A stretch of 7,743 nucleotides of DNA from Sandaracinaceae bacterium (GTDB lineage: Bacteria > Myxococcota_A > Polyangia > Polyangiales > Sandaracinaceae): NCBI GenBank assembly GCA_025056955.1, contig JANWYL010000144.1, positions 1 to 7,743 on the forward strand, written 5' to 3'. Below are positions 1 to 6,240 of this stretch, piece after piece. Under the pieces are notes generated by a model. That model saw only the letters and a program-made list of their open reading frames with translations, was not told the DNA's origin and searched no databases. The stretch's first letter is position 1, and each line of letters opens with the position of its first letter. The translations under genes were made by a program, and so were the position numbers.

Positions 1-1141
1 GTTTTCTTTGCTTCTTGTGACGCGCAAAAGCGATCCCTGGGCGAAGGGGCTTGAGGCTTTGCGCGGAAAGCGCATTGGGGCCTTGACGAATTCATTGGCC
101 TGGGAGCGGCTCTTGGGCCGAGGTTTTCAACCCATTCCCTATGAAGGAAGCGACGAACCTTACCTCGATCTTCGGAAGGGCCGAATCGATGGTGTTCTTT
201 TCGACGACATCGTTGCGCATCGCTATGGGTTGGTTTACGAGGACTTGCATGCGGTCGAGCGGGTGGGCGATGGACACTATGCGATTGCGTGTCGGAAGAG
301 CGATGTCGAGCTGTGCGAGGCCATCGATCAAGCCCTGGCCGCGCTCATCTCGGAGGGTGTTCTCCGTGAAATTCTCAAAAAGTGGAAGCTCGACAACGAA
401 AGACAGGAAAGCCTTGAGGCATGGGATTTTCTGCAAACAGAGGCCAAAAAACAGGCAAAGCGCTTTTTTGAAAGGTCGCATTTTGTGGCTTTCCTTCAGG
501 CCAGTGTGGTGACGGTTTTGATTTCGACATTGGCCATGGCCGTGGCAATTGTGCTTGGCCTTGGGCTTTGCCTCGCAAGGCTCTACGGCCCTTTTTGGCT
601 TCAATTGGCAGCAAGCGCCTACATTGAAATTTGGCGGGGGACACCTGTTTTGTTGCAGCTTTACGTTCTGTACTTTGGACTTATGCCAGCCATGCGCTCT
701 GCGCTTGGAACTGAGGCCGGGGTCGAGTACGACCCATGGATTGCCGGTGTGCTTGGGCTTGGCTTAAATTATGCCGCCTACGAGGCGGAGATCTATCGAG
801 GCGCGATCCAAGCGATCCCAAAAGGGCAAATGGAAGCGGCACTGGTGTTGGGCATGAGCACTTCGCTGGCTCTCCGACGCGTGATCCTGCCTCAGGCCTT
901 TCGAATTGCGCTTCCTGGGATCACCAATGACTTCATCGCCCTTCTCAAAGACAGCTCCTTGGTTTCATCGATCGCGGTGGTGGAGCTCACAAAACGGATG
1001 ACGATCGCAGCGGTCGATTTGCGGGACTACTTGGTGCCTGGGATGCTATGTGCGTCGCTCTACTTTGCGATGAGCTACCCCCTTTCGATTTTGTCGCGGC
1101 GTTTTGAAGCACACCTTCGTCGGGAGGAGGCGTCGGCGTGA
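1..1141 (+). CDS. Polar amino-acid-type ABC transporter, substrate-binding/permease fusion (5' partial)
   Basis: The gene enters from the left edge: the frame is open from base 2, so the TTG at 8 is only the first start-like codon and the true start lies outside. Counting residues from base 8, about 1-130 look like the second lobe and C-terminal helix of a family 3 periplasmic solute-binding protein (KGRIDGVLFDD near 57-67, then EILKKWKLDN near 121-130). From about 158 it becomes an HisM/GlnP-type inner-membrane permease, with hydrophobic segments near 160-192, 197-226, 245-258 and 340-362. It has the family motif EIWRGTPVLLQLY (207-219) and the EAA loop that docks the ATPase (about 273-305, EAALVLGM). 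Receptor and channel are thus one polypeptide, a known arrangement. The substrate is probably a polar or charged amino acid, which is inferred from family only. The stop (1139-1141) overlaps the ATPase start by 4 nt, so the two are translationally coupled. Confidence 0.92.
   Translation, partial: FSLLLVTRKSDPWAKGLEALRGKRIGALTNSLAWERLLGRGFQPIPYEGSDEPYLDLRKGRIDGVLFDDIVAHRYGLVYEDLHAVERVGDGHYAIACRKSDVELCEAIDQALAALISEGVLREILKKWKLDNERQESLEAWDFLQTEAKKQAKRFFERSHFVAFLQASVVTVLISTLAMAVAIVLGLGLCLARLYGPFWLQLAASAYIEIWRGTPVLLQLYVLYFGLMPAMRSALGTEAGVEYDPWIAGVLGLGLNYAAYEAEIYRGAIQAIPKGQMEAALVLGMSTSLALRRVILPQAFRIALPGITNDFIALLKDSSLVSSIAVVELTKRMTIAAVDLRDYLVPGMLCASLYFAMSYPLSILSRRFEAHLRREEASA
1122..1130 (+). promoter_or_regulatory. 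Shine-Dalgarno for the ABC ATPase gene
   Basis: GGGAGGAGG lies 7 nt before GTG 1138, inside the end of the permease gene. It supports the GTG as the start over the ATG three codons later at 1147. Confidence 0.75.
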
Positions 1142-1887
1142 GCGGAATGATCGTTTCTGTGCAGGGGCTTTCAAAGTCCTACGGAAAAAGGGCAGTGCTC
1201 AAGGGCGTTTCCTTCGAGGTCAAAGAGGCCGAAATCATCGCTCTTGTTGGGCCTTCGGGAGGAGGCAAAAGCACGGTGTTGCGCTGCATCGCAGGGCTTG
1301 AACCTTTCGACGAAGGCCTGGTGCGGGTGGGCGGGGCCGAGCTCAGGGCAGGGTCCCTCGAGTTGCAAAGAAAAAGCCTTGGAGCCCTCCGCAAGGAGTC
1401 GGGCTTTGTATTTCAGAGCTGGGAACTTTTCCCCCACCGCACGGCCCTTGAAAACGTCTATGAAGCGCCCGTTTATGTGAAGCGGATGCCCATCGAAGAA
1501 GCCAAAGCCCAAGCGAGATCGCTGCTTGAGCGCGTTGGGCTTCGGCACCGAGAAAATGCGCTGCCAAAACAGATGTCGGGAGGCGAGCAGCAGCGCTGCG
1601 CAATAGCAAGGGCCTTGGCCATGGCACCAAGGGTTTTGCTGATGGACGAGCCCACCTCGGCCCTCGACCCCCAGCGCGTTGGGGAGATCGCCTCGCTTCT
1701 TGCAAGCCTTAGGGAACGGGAAGCACTGACCCTTCTGATTGTCACGCACGAGATGGGCTTTGCGGCACGTCTTGCCGATCGGGCGATTGTGTTGTGCGAC
1801 GGGGAGGTCATCGAAGAAGGTCCACCAAGCCGCTTGCTTTCTGCGCCCTCAGATCCACGGACGAGGTCCTTTTTGGGTTTGGGCTAG
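1138..1887 (+). CDS. Polar amino-acid-type ABC transporter, ATP-binding protein
   Basis: This 249-aa protein is the cytoplasmic ATPase that powers the fused receptor-permease encoded just upstream. All nucleotide-binding elements are intact: Walker A GPSGGGKST at 38-46, Q-loop Gln93 (FQSWELFPH), the ABC signature MSGGEQQR at 146-153 (Met in place of the usual Leu), Walker B VLLMDEP at 166-172 followed by the D-loop SALDP, and the switch His204 (THEMGFA). Length and the FQxxxLFPH and THEMGFA wording match the GlnQ/HisP class of polar amino-acid importers. GTG 1138 has a strong Shine-Dalgarno, and GTGA overlaps the permease stop, so the two form an operon. The TAG stop (1885-1887) shares three bases with the stop of the opposing isomerase gene, and a hairpin starts over it. 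Confidence 0.95.
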   Translation: MSGMIVSVQGLSKSYGKRAVLKGVSFEVKEAEIIALVGPSGGGKSTVLRCIAGLEPFDEGLVRVGGAELRAGSLELQRKSLGALRKESGFVFQSWELFPHRTALENVYEAPVYVKRMPIEEAKAQARSLLERVGLRHRENALPKQMSGGEQQRCAIARALAMAPRVLLMDEPTSALDPQRVGEIASLLASLREREALTLLIVTHEMGFAARLADRAIVLCDGEVIEEGPPSRLLSAPSDPRTRSFLGLG

Positions 1888-1926
1888 GGGCCTCGTCCCG
1901 AGGCCCAAAGGGCCCAAAGGTGTTTT
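1878..1926 (+). terminator. Two-part hairpin at the ABC/isomerase convergence, probable terminator for the ABC operon
   Basis: An inner perfect 8-bp stem, GGGCCTCG (1888-1895) with CGAGGCCC (1899-1906), closes a 3-nt loop directly after the ABC stop codon. An outer 7-bp stem, TTTGGGC (1878-1884) with GCCCAAA (1912-1918), encloses it, with TAG and AAAGG as the internal loop. On the plus strand it is followed by GGTGTTTT, a short and imperfect U-tract, so intrinsic termination of the ABC transcript is plausible. On the minus strand no T-run follows the hairpin, so it is a poor terminator for the isomerase. The hairpin's right half lies in the last codons of the isomerase gene. Confidence 0.6.
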
Positions 1927-2936
1927 CCAAAAAGGTGAAGGGGGTGGTGGTGTGCAGGAAGGGCAATCGTTTGCCCACCCTTTGCAACAATCACGTACCC
2001 ATCCCCCTGAAGTTCCAGGTGGCCTGAGATCACAGTCAGGGCTGCAAGCCGTCCGCTTGAACAAAGGGTCATTGTGCCACAACCGCTGAGGAGTGCAACT
2101 TGGAGATAATCAAAAGGCAGTGCACCTTTTGGAGCATCTCGATCGATAAGGACTTGCCACATGAGGGGACCTGAGGGGTTTGGCCTTCCAAGTCGCCTAA
2201 AGGAGCGGTTGAGGAATGTTTCACCCTGGGCATTCCAATCCGTCACTTCGAGTGCACGATCCAGGTGAAGGGGGCGGGGAATACCCCTCTCGTCCAGTCG
2301 ACCCCTTTCGTCATAACGCCTGTTCCAATCGAAGTAGCGGTAGGTAACACCCGCCTTCCCTTGCCATACAACCTGTGGCTCAATCAGGGTGACGCCACTT
2401 CCAATCGCATGTGGAACACCTGGAGGAACGGTGAAAAGATCCCCTGGTTCAACTTCAATGCGCATCAACCAATCGCCAAGCGTGCCTTGAAGTGCTGCCT
2501 TCCGGATCACATCAGGGCTTGCACCAGGTTGCCACCCAAAGCCAATCCATCCACCTTTTTCTGAAGCGATGACGTACCAGGCTTCCGGCTTTCCGCTTTC
2601 ATGAGGGGTGAGTTTGGGATCGTCTGGCCTCGGATGAATCTGCACGGAGAGAGGCTCTTCTGCGTCGATCCATTTGAGAAGCAGCTGGGGAGCGAGGGGA
2701 TCACCCAACCATCCTTCTGGATCACGGGAGATCACATCTGGCAGCGAAAGGCCATCTATGGTTTGAGAGGGAAACTCGGGTCCCAGCGAGAGATCCCACG
2801 CTTCACCAACTTTTGGTGTTTCTGTCACGCCTGGGGGAGGTGGTTTACCAAATTCTCGAATCAAACGATTCCCACCCCATGGGGTACGGGCGAGAGGGGT
2901 GTAGGTGCAGCTCCTCAAAAGCAGGGGGTTTGGCAT
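1884..2936 (-). CDS. manA: Mannose-6-phosphate isomerase, class I (cupin type)
   Basis: This 350-aa zinc enzyme is predicted to interconvert mannose 6-phosphate and fructose 6-phosphate in the cytoplasm, linking glycolysis to GDP-mannose and polysaccharide synthesis. The N-terminal TPWGGNRL (18-25) is the family's WGG motif. Likely zinc ligands are Gln99 and His101 (LSVQIHP), Glu118 (GKPEAWY) and His176 (PPGVPHAIGSG). EPQ (186-188) followed by TYRYFDWNR (198-206) matches the conserved family segment that carries an active-site Arg. The rest forms a second, more diverged cupin-like half. Length suits the shorter bacterial members. ATG 2936 places the WGG motif where relatives have it, but no Shine-Dalgarno is visible before it (the 20 nt upstream are A/T-rich). 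The gene converges on the ABC ATPase gene with interlocked stops and diverges from the 113-aa gene across 62 bp. Dual phosphoglucose/phosphomannose isomerase activity cannot be excluded. Confidence 0.9.
   Translation of the reverse strand: MPNPLLLRSCTYTPLARTPWGGNRLIREFGKPPPPGVTETPKVGEAWDLSLGPEFPSQTIDGLSLPDVISRDPEGWLGDPLAPQLLLKWIDAEEPLSVQIHPRPDDPKLTPHESGKPEAWYVIASEKGGWIGFGWQPGASPDVIRKAALQGTLGDWLMRIEVEPGDLFTVPPGVPHAIGSGVTLIEPQVVWQGKAGVTYRYFDWNRRYDERGRLDERGIPRPLHLDRALEVTDWNAQGETFLNRSFRRLGRPNPSGPLMWQVLIDRDAPKGALPFDYLQVALLSGCGTMTLCSSGRLAALTVISGHLELQGDGYVIVAKGGQTIALPAHHHPLHLFGKHLWALWASGRGP
1902..1919. repeat. 9-bp perfect tandem duplication (GGCCCAAAG x2)
   Basis: Two adjacent copies, 1902-1910 and 1911-1919, lie in the 3' end of the isomerase gene, where they encode Leu-Trp-Ala twice near its C-terminus. 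The first copy supplies most of the inner hairpin's right arm and the second the outer arm, so the duplication may have created the longer hairpin. Confidence 0.75.
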
Positions 2937-2998
2937 TTTTGTTTAAAATTTGGTAAAGGCCCAGCTTTTAGGATAGAAGAGCCTCTCAAGGAGGCAAC
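2937..2998. promoter_or_regulatory. Divergent promoter spacer between the isomerase gene and the 113-aa gene
   Basis: This 62-bp spacer must hold the start signals of both genes unless they are read through. On the minus strand, TTGCCT (2997-2992), 16 bp and TATCCT (2975-2970) make a candidate promoter with 4/6 matches in each box, giving a leader of about 27 nt for the isomerase. On the plus strand only weak candidates are seen, for example TTGGTA (2950-2955) and GATAGA (2972-2977) with a 16-bp gap. All box calls are by eye. Confidence 0.3.
2988..2994 (+). promoter_or_regulatory. Shine-Dalgarno for the 113-aa gene
   Basis: AAGGAGG ends 4 nt before ATG 2999. It is among the strongest ribosome-binding sites in the window and fixes the start of the small gene. 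Confidence 0.8.
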
Positions 2999-3340
2999 AT
3001 GGATTCTGCGAGCCCGCCCCTTGTTGAGAGGCGCATTCACAGGGTGTTTATCACGAGAAACACAGAGTACCACACAAGGCGAGGTGTGTGTATTGCCGTT
3101 CGCGATCGGCGAAGCGGCCAGTGGATATGGGGTCACATGGCATTTGGCCACACCATCCAGGGTGCCCTCCGCAACCTTCCGGAGGGTGGTATCCGTCTCC
3201 ACGGAGGCATGCCAGAGGTGGGAGAGTCGATTGTGTTTTGGGTGGATGGGAGGGATCTCGTGACCAGTCCAGTGATGGCAATCGAAAGACCACCCCGTGA
3301 AATCGTTGCCATCTACCCAGAACTGCCAAGCGATGGCTAG
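2999..3340 (+). CDS. Hypothetical protein, 113 aa, function unknown
   Basis: I do not recognise a named family with confidence. The protein is small, soluble and basic at its N-terminus, with no signal peptide or membrane segment. It looks like a compact beta-rich fold with strand-like stretches: RRIHRVFITRNTEYHTRRG (11-29), VCIAVRDRRSGQWIWGHMAF (30-49), ESIVFWV (76-82) and REIVAIYPEL (99-108). The FITRNTEYH and AVRDRRSG wording resembles uncharacterised proteins I associate with myxobacterial-type genomes, but that is recall, not a search result. The strong AAGGAGG site, good codon structure and position between two tightly packed genes argue that it is real. It is divergent from the isomerase gene, and its TAG stop (3338-3340) is interlocked with the stop of the methyltransferase gene. 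Confidence 0.8.
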   Translation: MDSASPPLVERRIHRVFITRNTEYHTRRGVCIAVRDRRSGQWIWGHMAFGHTIQGALRNLPEGGIRLHGGMPEVGESIVFWVDGRDLVTSPVMAIERPPREIVAIYPELPSDG

Positions 3341-4215
3341 GGGAGTGGTTGTTCACCTCCACTCAAGGCTTGGGCGAGTTTTCTGATGTGAGGAACACCT
3401 GTGCCGCAACAGCCACCAACGATGCTCGCGCCAGCAGAGATCCACTCGATGGCGTGTTGAAGGTAGAGCGTTGCGGCAAGTTCTGGATCGGTATCAAGCG
3501 CCTGCCAGCCCACCGATTGGTCTGGGTGGCCGGCATTTGCATAGACGCCAACAGGCACATTGTGACGTGCGCCGACTTCAGCGAGGGCCTTGACGTAGGG
3601 GAGGGCGCGATCGAAAGCCACGCAGTTGACAAAGATGGCTTGGGCGCCTCGCCGCACCCCCTCCTCCGCACATTGAGCGAGCTCCACGGGGGAGAGAAGG
3701 CTTCCATCCGGGCCAGGGGTGAGGGCAAGCCAAGAGGGGAGGCCAGTTGAAACAGCAGCCTGGAGGGCGAGAAGGGCCTCAAGTGGGTGAGGCATCGTTT
3801 CAACCAGAAGGCAGTCTGCGCCCTGGGCGGCGAGCCAAGATGCAAACTCTGCATGCTCGGCTTTGCAAGCTTGGGGATCATCCTCCGCAGGGCTCAACCA
3901 AGGTGAATAGCAGTCCTCAAGGGGAGCAATGGAGGCAACAACAGCATGCCCGTGGGGAAGGGCACCACGGGCGATGGCGATGGCTTGGGCGGAGAGCTCG
4001 CGCCAACAATCACCCACTTGCCTTGCTTTGGTGCGGAAGGTATTGGCGGTGTGGATGGTTGCGCCTGCTTCAGCATAATCTCGGTGGATGGCTGCAACGA
4101 CATGAGGCGCATCTCCATTGGCAAGGGCACTCCACGCCGGAAGGGGAGTTGGAACACCCCTCCGAGCCAGTTCGGTTCCCATCGGGCCATCGAGGATATG
4201 GACTCGGTGATGCAT
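3337..4215 (-). CDS. Homocysteine S-methyltransferase family protein
   Basis: This 292-aa cytoplasmic zinc enzyme is predicted to move a methyl group to homocysteine to make methionine. The N-terminal ILDGPMGTELARRG is the family's opening strand and loop, HTANTFRT follows at about 55-62, and the three zinc cysteines are present: Cys198 (FVNCVAF) and Cys269-Cys270 (GGCCGTG). It is the stand-alone domain, like MmuM, with no folate, cobalamin or activation domain of MetH, so the methyl donor is probably S-methylmethionine, SAM or a betaine. The sequence does not say which. I chose ATG 4215 because it starts just before the conserved strand. A GTG at 4290 would add 25 residues with a hydrophobic stretch, unusual for this enzyme. 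Neither start has a Shine-Dalgarno. The gene lies 149 nt downstream of ftsH on the same strand and converges on the 113-aa gene. Confidence 0.88.
   Translation of the reverse strand: MHHRVHILDGPMGTELARRGVPTPLPAWSALANGDAPHVVAAIHRDYAEAGATIHTANTFRTKARQVGDCWRELSAQAIAIARGALPHGHAVVASIAPLEDCYSPWLSPAEDDPQACKAEHAEFASWLAAQGADCLLVETMPHPLEALLALQAAVSTGLPSWLALTPGPDGSLLSPVELAQCAEEGVRRGAQAIFVNCVAFDRALPYVKALAEVGARHNVPVGVYANAGHPDQSVGWQALDTDPELAATLYLQHAIEWISAGASIVGGCCGTGVPHIRKLAQALSGGEQPLP
3343..3364 (+). terminator. Weak hairpin after the 113-aa gene
   Basis: GAGTGG (3343-3348) pairs with CCACTC (3359-3364) around a 10-nt loop, starting two bases after the stop codon and lying inside the end of the opposing methyltransferase gene. 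No T-run follows, so termination is doubtful. Its position mirrors the stronger hairpin near 1888. Confidence 0.3.
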
Positions 4216-4273
4216 GGCCAAAAAAACAATCGATAGAAAGTGGGTGAGAAGAAAAGCCACTGTGGAAGACTCA

Positions 4274-4311
4274 GGTGATTGGGTGATCACCCGTGGATTG
4301 GGGTTGGTGAT
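4274..4311. promoter_or_regulatory. Candidate operator: palindrome plus repeated GGTGAT upstream of the methyltransferase gene
   Basis: GGGTGATCACCC (4281-4292) is a perfect 12-bp palindrome. The word GGTGAT occurs at 4274, 4282 and 4306, offsets of 8 and 24 bp, and the last copy lies within GGTT-GGTGAT-AACC (4302-4315). Clustered, phased half-sites upstream of a methionine-pathway gene suggest a repressor or activator site. I cannot name the regulator. The AT-rich stretch 4318-4330 next to it could hold a promoter, but no well-spaced pair of boxes is visible. Confidence 0.35.
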
Positions 4312-4364
4312 AACCTCGATAAAATATTAGCGAAACACTCACCAAGGGGATTGGCAAAGGTGCT

Positions 4365-6221
4365 TTAGGATGCGGGGATGATGACGGATGCGCTTTCTGC
4401 TTTTTCGTTGAGAATGAGCTCGATTTCTTGGCGATCGATGGTTTCTTTGTCGAGCAAGGCATTGACCAGCCGCTCAAGAAGGTTACGGTTCGCGCGCAGG
4501 ATGCTGAGCGCACGCTCGCACCCTCGCTCAAGGATCGAGCGGATTTCAAGCTCTACCGCGTGCAGGCTCTCTTCGCTAAGCACCTTGGGTGCAAGTTCAG
4601 GCACCTCCAGAAACTGAAGCTGCGGAGGAGCGCCTGTCATGAGGCCAAGGGATTTGCCCATGCCAAAGCGAGTGACCATCGCGCGGGCGATTTCGGTTGC
4701 GCGCTCGAGGTCGTTTTGGGCTCCTGTCGACGCATCGCCAAAGGCGATCTCTTCGGCGGCTCGACCGCCAAGCATCACGGCAATCCGATCTTCGAGCTCG
4801 GCCTGGGTCAGCATATTGCGATCTTCGGTTGGGAGCTGGAGCGTGGCGCCAAGGGCGCCGATCGAGCGGGGGATGATGGTGATCCGGTGGACGGGGTCAG
4901 CGTGCTTGAGGTTGAGAGCGACCAAAGCATGCCCTGCTTCATGGTAGGCGATCCGCTTGCGTTCGGCTGGGCTCATCACGCGGCCTTGTTTTTTGAGGCC
5001 GAGTTGGATGCGGTCGACCGCTTCTTCGAAGTCGCGCGCTTCGACTTGGCTTGCCCCGCGGCGCGTGGCTGCGATGGCCGCTTCGTTGACCACATTGGCG
5101 AGATCCGCACCTGCCATTCCAGGCGTGCGCTTGGCGATGAGCTCGAGGTCAACGTCAGGGCCGAGTTTGATTTTGCGGGCATGCACCTCGAGGATGGCCT
5201 TGCGCCCGCGCACATCAGGGCGATCGACAACGACTTGCCGGTCAAAACGGCCGGCACGAAGGAGTGCAGGATCGAGGATTTCAGGCCGATTGGTGGCAGC
5301 GAGAATCACAACGCCTGAACTCGCATCAAAGCCATCCATTTCGACGAGGAGCTGATTGAGGGTTTGTTCGCGCTCTTCATGGGCCATCGAGCCCGCCCCA
5401 ATTCCTGCCCGCGAGCGCCCAATCGCATCGAGCTCGTCGATAAAAACGATGCAAGGAGCCCTCTCTTTGGCTTGCTCAAAGAGGTCGCGCACTCTGGCTG
5501 CACCGACCCCCACAAACATCTGCACGAATTCAGAGCCTGAGATCGCAAAGAAAGGCACGCCCGCTTCGCCAGCCACAGCGCGTGCAAGGAGGGTTTTTCC
5601 TGTGCCAGGTGGGCCCACCAGAAGCACCCCTTTGGGCGGGCGGGCACCCAGGGCCTGATAGGCTTGGGGATTCTTCAAAAAAGAGACCACTTCCATGAGC
5701 TCAGCTTTGGCTTCGTCGATGCCCGCCACATCGTCGAAAGTCACAACCTGATCACGGTTGCGGTCGTATATCTTGGCATGACTTCTGCCGAAGGACAGCG
5801 GTCCTCCTCGCCCCATCCTTCGCAAAAGGAGCCACCAAAAGCCAATGAGGATGCCAATTGGGATAATCCATCCAAAAAGCAGGCTCTCCCACCATTCGGT
5901 GCGCTCGATTTCGCCACGGATGGATACGCCTCGCTCCTGCATGAGTTCGATGAGCTTGCCCTCGTCGATCTCTGGCAGGCGCACGGCCATGATGCGGCGT
6001 GGACGTTCACCAGGTTTTTCTTCACGAAGGCGGGCGATGAGCGCGTGCTCAGCAACGATGACTTCTGTGGTTTGCCCCGCATCGATGGCATTCACAAATT
6101 CCGACCAGCTGACGGTGCGGGGAGCGGACTCGCGCAAGGCCGTGATCCGCATGGCCCAGAAGAAAAAAAGCACAAGCATCAAAGCGGTAAGTGTCAGCGC
6201 ATGCCTTTGTTCGATCTTCAC
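4365..6221 (-). CDS. ftsH: ATP-dependent zinc metalloprotease FtsH
   Basis: This is a 618-aa membrane-anchored AAA+ protease that extracts and degrades membrane and short-lived soluble proteins, working as a hexamer at the inner membrane. Domains in order are TM1 (about 8-25), a periplasmic FtsH_ext domain (about 35-110), TM2 (about 114-134), the AAA+ ATPase (about 160-405) and the peptidase (about 415-605). Seen motifs are Walker A GPPGTGKT (203-210), pore loop MFVGVG (235-240), Walker B IVFIDELDAIG (258-268), the SRH arginine fingers Arg325 and Arg328 (RAGRFDR), zinc motif HEAGH (427-431), and third ligand Asp504 (AQND). All catalytic residues are intact. I start at GTG 6221: it gives the normal KIEQRH-TM1 N-terminus, follows GGAAG by 6 nt, and leaves 19 nt to the CAP gene stop. 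An in-frame start at 6311 would overlap that gene by 71 nt and add an atypical 30 residues. It is probably co-transcribed with the CAP gene. Confidence 0.96.
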   Translation of the reverse strand: MKIEQRHALTLTALMLVLFFFWAMRITALRESAPRTVSWSEFVNAIDAGQTTEVIVAEHALIARLREEKPGERPRRIMAVRLPEIDEGKLIELMQERGVSIRGEIERTEWWESLLFGWIIPIGILIGFWWLLLRRMGRGGPLSFGRSHAKIYDRNRDQVVTFDDVAGIDEAKAELMEVVSFLKNPQAYQALGARPPKGVLLVGPPGTGKTLLARAVAGEAGVPFFAISGSEFVQMFVGVGAARVRDLFEQAKERAPCIVFIDELDAIGRSRAGIGAGSMAHEEREQTLNQLLVEMDGFDASSGVVILAATNRPEILDPALLRAGRFDRQVVVDRPDVRGRKAILEVHARKIKLGPDVDLELIAKRTPGMAGADLANVVNEAAIAATRRGASQVEARDFEEAVDRIQLGLKKQGRVMSPAERKRIAYHEAGHALVALNLKHADPVHRITIIPRSIGALGATLQLPTEDRNMLTQAELEDRIAVMLGGRAAEEIAFGDASTGAQNDLERATEIARAMVTRFGMGKSLGLMTGAPPQLQFLEVPELAPKVLSEESLHAVELEIRSILERGCERALSILRANRNLLERLVNALLDKETIDRQEIELILNEKAESASVIIPAS

Positions 6222-6227
6222 AGCAAG

Positions 6228-6232
6228 CTTCC
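6228..6232 (-). promoter_or_regulatory. Shine-Dalgarno deciding the ftsH start
   Basis: GGAAG (minus strand, 6232 to 6228) lies 6 nt before GTG 6221, in the 19-nt gap after the CAP gene. It supports the shorter ftsH start over in-frame starts inside the upstream gene. Confidence 0.55.
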
Positions 6233-6240
6233 AAGATGCC

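Noticed and set aside
1171..1749. 192-codon minus-strand open frame
   Set aside because: Antisense to the ABC ATPase, whose motifs are all intact on the plus strand.
2601..3263. 220-codon plus-strand open frame
   Set aside because: Its first half is antisense to the isomerase and the rest is out of frame with the better supported 113-aa gene.
3747..4247. 166-codon plus-strand open frame
   Set aside because: Antisense to the methyltransferase; Gly/Arg/Gln/Trp-rich shadow composition and no motif.
4253..4265. AAAAGCCACTGTGG, which recalls part of the cobalamin riboswitch consensus
   Set aside because: It is on the plus strand, opposite to the methyltransferase gene, with no downstream plus-strand gene and no surrounding riboswitch helices.
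4339..4362. Terminator after ftsH (CCAA-TCCCC-TTGG on the minus strand)
   Set aside because: The stem is only 4 bp and has no T-run, so it is too weak to call.
4216..4364. SAM riboswitch before the methyltransferase gene
   Set aside because: The minus-strand sequence shows none of the conserved SAM-I core segments, and only short palindromes are present.
4428..5318. 296-codon open frame on the plus strand
   Set aside because: It lies wholly antisense to the conserved ATPase and peptidase domains of ftsH; such shadows are common in G/C-rich codon positions.
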